Assembly (NCBI RefSeq): GCF_040412425.1
Contig: NC_089766.1
Span: 11,056,008 to 11,120,007 of the forward strand
Length of the DNA stretch: 64,000 bases
Source: Macrobrachium rosenbergii
Lineage: Eukaryota; Arthropoda; Malacostraca; Decapoda; Palaemonidae
Direction of reading: 5' to 3'
Shown here: positions 61,831 through 64,000 of the stretch, piece after piece
How positions within the stretch are numbered: the first letter of the stretch is position 1
How the letters are laid out: each line of letters begins with the position of its first letter
The notes under the pieces: model-generated
The model's database searches: none
What the model was told of the DNA's origin: nothing
Seen by the model: the letters and a program-made list of their open reading frames with translations, nothing else
Made by a program: the position numbers and the translations under genes

Positions 61831-64000
61831 TTACAACAAGTTTCTTTTGGCAGTTCCATTATTCCTGATTGTTGCTGCAACGGTGTTCCATTATTCCGTA
61901 GACATGTAGTAGAAAAAAAAAACTTAACCAGAAGTTCTCCGTATAATGTGGTAAATTTTTAAATTTCACAAGGTGAGTGGGTAGGGAGCCAGCCTACCTC
62001 AGTAGTTGTTTAAGAACAAATTCTCCATGCAATATACAGAGATCTTATTAAATACGACACCATTGGTTATGGTATCGGTGTTAGTGACTCTATGTCTTGC
62101 TGGGCAATTTATGAAATCGTATGAATGACGGCGACGCACACTTTCTCTCCCTCCCTCGGCCAATTGGGCTGGTTCTTATATTTTCCTTGCAATGTTAAGT
62201 ATTTATGAAGCAAGTTATGGAGAGAGTGTATTTATAGAAGCATTACATATATTTATATTTTAAACACTATTTACTTCCATTACTATAACACGGCATTTTC
62301 CGGGAATAATTACAACATATCCTTAAGGAACTAGCACGTTTACATTATAGAAATTTATTAGAGCTTTTGAAATTGCCCCGGCATGGGAGTTATTTATTCT
62401 CACAAAAACTTGTATATCGGTTTTTGTAAGAATTAATTGATGATGGTATATATATGCATTTTATAAATTCTATAGCCAAATTTAGTATAAAGCTTGAAAG
62501 ATGAAAAAGTGAATTTAGAGGTATGGACTGGACATTTTAGTAGTTTGTGAATCATTGTGAAAAGCAGAGTGAAAATCGGATGAGGTTATTGCAAATACAG
62601 TGGTATTTATTGAGGAAGAACAGATGGTAGAGTATGAGTGATCTTCACACCAAGTGCAGTTAACCTGCTGACGGACTGAAGTGCTGTGAGCCGTAAATAC
62701 TGCATCTGGAAAGTTTTAAATCAAAGTTAGTGTCGTTGGAGGTGATGGTGATGAAGTCTTTTTTACCTGTAGCTTTATAATGGTGGTAGTTTATATCCCA
62801 TTAAATGAAAATTATGTTCAGGCTATGTAAATTCAAGTTTAGTTTTTGTCGGTTATTCTCATATTTTGGTTTTTAGTCAGATTTTAGTTTCATGAAGGAT
62901 TTTTCTTTCTCCTTTAGGGATCTAGTAAGTTTAACTTTTGTTAAGGATAAACCAATTGTGAATAACTCGACACTGATTTACAATTTTCATTCTGGAAGTT
63001 TACCTCCCTGGTGAAGGTTCCTGCTTGAGAAGACTTAAATGTATGGTATAATTTTGTTGTCGGTTATAGCAGTGTATGTTTTGTATTCAATCAGAGTGCG
63101 GTTCCCGCAAGAAAAATTTTGATGTAATTCTGTCAGGTGTTATCAATAAACTTTATCATCACTTTGTATGCATTTTTTAATGTAAGCAGATTTTGTGAAA
63201 TGCAATCTGGTTATTTGGTTTCTTTGTAGGCTTTTAACAGCTTAAGAGTTTATATCCAGTATCCTTATAAAAATGGGACTAGTCTAATTTACTGCCTTTT
63301 ATTTCAGGTCTCGTGTGCTGTTGGCTGACTATGCGACCAATCTTATTCCAAGAGTTGTCCGCGTTCCACTTTGTAAATAGCAACACAAAACCCAGTTGTA
63401 AACAAGTTTAGAGGACAACATTCAATTTAATGTTTTTCTCACTCGACTGCGGAAAAGCTTCATTTTTGCCTTATAAGAATTGGTCAGTTACCGGTATATT
63501 TGTTGTAGTGTAGATTAAGTAGTCATTCGAAAATAGCTCTTTGAGCATAAAATTCTCCATACAAATAAAGTTCTTGTTAGATTTTTACAAGCTCAGCAGT
63601 TGTGGTTAACGAATCTTACTCGTTCTTTAAAAACATACAAAGCTCTATAATAAATATTACGCCATTGATGGTAGTTGTGTTGGCAGTGACTACGGTAGTG
63701 TTGATGCTAGTTAGCCTAATGAAACAATCAATGGTAGAAGGCAAACCTGCCACTCTAAATTTTTTTTTTTTTTTTTGTTTTTGAGCATGGATTTAAATTA
63801 TAGTAGCATCATCATGGATTTGTTAACTTCAGGTTAAAATTTAAATTTTATTTAACTCTCCAGGTTAAAATTTAAATTTTATTATTTTTAAGTATTGTGA
63901 GTTCCTTAGACACTGTGGAATGTACTTTCACATTTTAATTTCCAAAGTTGTGGCCAAGATGTTTTTCTGATCTAAGGCTGTAGTAATGGATATGTTTGAC

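Larger units (their letters stand above)
55910..64000 (+). other. Non-coding tail of the window
   Basis: 8.1 kb with no recognisable host gene on either strand. It contains a TATAAAT string at 56084-56090 (possible but unsupported promoter), a palindrome (56234-56256), a 21-bp tandem repeat (56281-56341), an AT array (57220-57251), a hAT-like short element (58416-58710) and a second partial copy (61632-61830). Confidence 0.55.

Overview
The window is eukaryotic, intron-rich and AT-rich. It holds most of one plus-strand gene (positions 1 to about 45 kb) and a mostly non-coding, transposon-containing tail (45-64 kb). Long CT dinucleotide arrays, several families of TA-flanked short inverted-repeat elements, short TTAGG runs and the protein sequence suggest an arthropod, probably a decapod crustacean. 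That assignment is inference.

The gene encodes a polypeptide N-acetylgalactosaminyltransferase (GalNAc-T/PGANT), the Golgi enzyme that starts mucin-type O-glycosylation. Its 5' part (signal anchor, stem, first half of the catalytic domain including the DxH metal site) lies to the left of the window. The window opens inside an array of alternative exons spanning 232-29818. Thirteen intact exons of 143-152 bp, plus one frameshifted copy and two fragments, all encode the same catalytic segment (WLEPLLDRI...VVCPxID...VGGFxW). All enter in the middle of a Gly codon and leave at a codon boundary, so only one can be used per mRNA. Constitutive catalytic exons follow: 32422-32604 (WGGE motif), 33085-33270 (VGHIFR metal ligand) and 34829-34957. 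Two alternative exons for the alpha repeat of the ricin-type lectin domain come next (40949-41059 basic, 42688-42792 acidic). Two constitutive exons (44095-44223, 44821-44964) finish the lectin domain and carry the stop codon. The exons in the window alone allow 13 x 2 = 26 proteins. The lectin pair resembles the known A/B isoform switch of Drosophila PGANT9, so pgant9 is the best tentative name. A large array inside the catalytic domain is not something I recall being described, and it is the main discovery candidate.

Introns carry several TA-flanked short inverted-repeat elements (11468-11806; a nested pair at 15491-16139; 39988-40320). The tail contains a complete Merlin-type DNA transposon (53443-55901, 27-bp terminal inverted repeats, 8-bp target duplication CTTATGCC) with a frameshifted ISXO2-like transposase. 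It also holds a hAT-like short element (58416-58710, 8-bp duplication CTGTAGGA), (CT)n arrays and small tandem repeats. I found no other convincing host gene.
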